Of a DNA stretch of 64,000 bases, positions 63,396-64,000 are shown in pieces; positions within the stretch are counted from its first letter, which is position 1; every line of letters begins with the position of its first letter. Origin of the DNA: Clostridium sp. OS1-26 (GTDB lineage: Bacteria; Bacillota; Clostridia; Clostridiales; Clostridiaceae); contig NZ_CP133264.1 in the NCBI RefSeq assembly GCF_030915445.1, positions 2,108,001-2,172,000 of the forward strand. Direction: 5' to 3'. Both the position numbers and the translations under genes were made by a program. Under the pieces are notes generated by a model. It was not told where the DNA came from and ran no database searches. It worked only from the letters and a program-made list of their open reading frames with translations.

Positions 63396-64000
63396 TTATG
63401 CTTTGATTGCAAAGCGTAGTTTAGCACAAATTGCACGACTATTGGCATGGCATTCTTCTGCTGATGGGCGAATAGGCTCTGTTGCTATTTCTGAATAAAT
63501 GCCTTCACGGAAAAAGTGTTGGAAAGATTTTTTTACGCGGCGATCTTCTCCTGAGTGAAAGGTAAGTATGGCAACACGACCGCCCTTAGCTAAGACATTG
63601 GGAAGTTTTTCTAAAAACTCATCTAACACTTCAAACTCTTTATTCACATTAATTCTGAGAGCTTGAAAGGTTCGCTGACAGGACTTTTTAATATCAGAGT
63701 CTTTAATCTTTGGAACATATTTTAGAGCATCTTTTATTATATTTCTAAGTTGTGTTGTTGATGTTATGTCAATTCCCTTTTTTATGCTAGAAAGAATGGC
63801 GCGAGAGATTACTGCAGCATGAGGCTCGTCAGCATTTTCTATTAACATATCTTCTATTTCAAATAATGTCATTTCTTTTAAAAGTTCTGCTGCAGAGATA
63901 CCCGCATTTGGATTAAGTCTTAAGTCCAATGGCCCTTCAGCCTTAAAGGTAAACCCTCTATCAGGGTTGTCTATTTGCATAGAAGAAACCCCTAAGTCTG
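63396..64000 (-). CDS. RsmH/MraW-type rRNA methyltransferase (partial)
   Basis: C-terminal ~200 residues of an S-adenosylmethionine-dependent methyltransferase of the RsmH family (N4-methylation of C1402 in 16S rRNA). The frame runs off the right edge with DLGVSS before MQIDNPDRGFTFKAEGPLD, the RsmH motif, then RTFQALRINVNKEFEVLDEF and ILTFHSGEDRRVKKSF. Canonical RsmH has SFHSLEDR at the last motif; TFHSGEDR and the absence of ftsL and pbp genes downstream suggest a paralogue outside the division cluster. The start lies beyond the window. Confidence 0.85.
   Translation of the reverse strand, partial: DLGVSSMQIDNPDRGFTFKAEGPLDLRLNPNAGISAAELLKEMTLFEIEDMLIENADEPHAAVISRAILSSIKKGIDITSTTQLRNIIKDALKYVPKIKDSDIKKSCQRTFQALRINVNKEFEVLDEFLEKLPNVLAKGGRVAILTFHSGEDRRVKKSFQHFFREGIYSEIATEPIRPSAEECHANSRAICAKLRFAIKA

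Overview
The window reads as a low-GC Clostridium (cluster I, sensu stricto) chromosome. The evidence is AT-rich coding with strong AGGAGG-type ribosome binding sites, two near-identical clostridial rrn operons, a selenocysteine formate dehydrogenase beside an [FeFe] hydrogenase, a clostridial agr locus and a gal operon. Species cannot be fixed by eye. I saw no phage, complete insertion sequence or CRISPR array.

Layout. 0.3-5.2 kb: fdhF (UGA-encoded selenocysteine) - hycB - hydA - hycB, the gene set of a hydrogen-dependent CO2 reductase / formate-hydrogen lyase. 5.3-17.4 kb: two rRNA operons (16S-23S-5S) separated by gene debris and an initiator tRNA. All four spacers of the two operons carry a ~120-nt structured element. 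17.4-21 kb: an alpha/beta hydrolase, CapA, a chemoreceptor relic and a cell-wall glucosaminidase. 21.2-26.6 kb: an RND pump, its adaptor and two MarR regulators. 26.8-33.5 kb: a frameshifted HAD nucleotidase, YdcZ-type (DUF606) small transporters paired with Crp/Fnr-like or Rrf2 regulators, and an OmpR two-component system. 33.8-41.5 kb: an accessory zone of small genes (peptidase E, SF0329 and CD3324 families, two GNATs, AraC, transglutaminase-like, DUF523) mixed with decaying fragments, including a possible Cas10-like N-terminal scrap. 41.8-44.2 kb: ApbE flavin transferase plus a membrane Fe-S/FMN protein. 44.5-50.4 kb: galK-galE-galT-galR-galM (Leloir pathway). 50.5-53.8 kb: a Gld-type ABC exporter on the minus strand. 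54-56.7 kb: chemoreceptor and CitG. 57-60.8 kb: a CPBP protease, then agrB-agrA-agrC on plus with a small agrD on the minus strand, facing agrC. 61.2-62.7 kb: a secreted thermolysin-family protease. The end holds another chemoreceptor relic and an RsmH-type methyltransferase cut by the window edge.

How the genes work together. The first cluster would interconvert H2 + CO2 and formate through Fe-S electron carriers. ApbE would flavinylate the FMN domain of its neighbour. The gal operon converts galactose to UDP-glucose and glucose-1-phosphate under its own LacI-type regulator. The agr genes form a peptide quorum-sensing circuit that may control the adjacent protease. Several regulators have strong palindromes at their promoters (21.1, 28.6, 31.7 kb; also apbE at 41.8 kb).

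Gene decay is frequent: capA fragment, two chemoreceptor relics, frameshifted nucleotidase and DUF606 transporter, and several scraps. Some single-base frameshifts could be sequencing errors.
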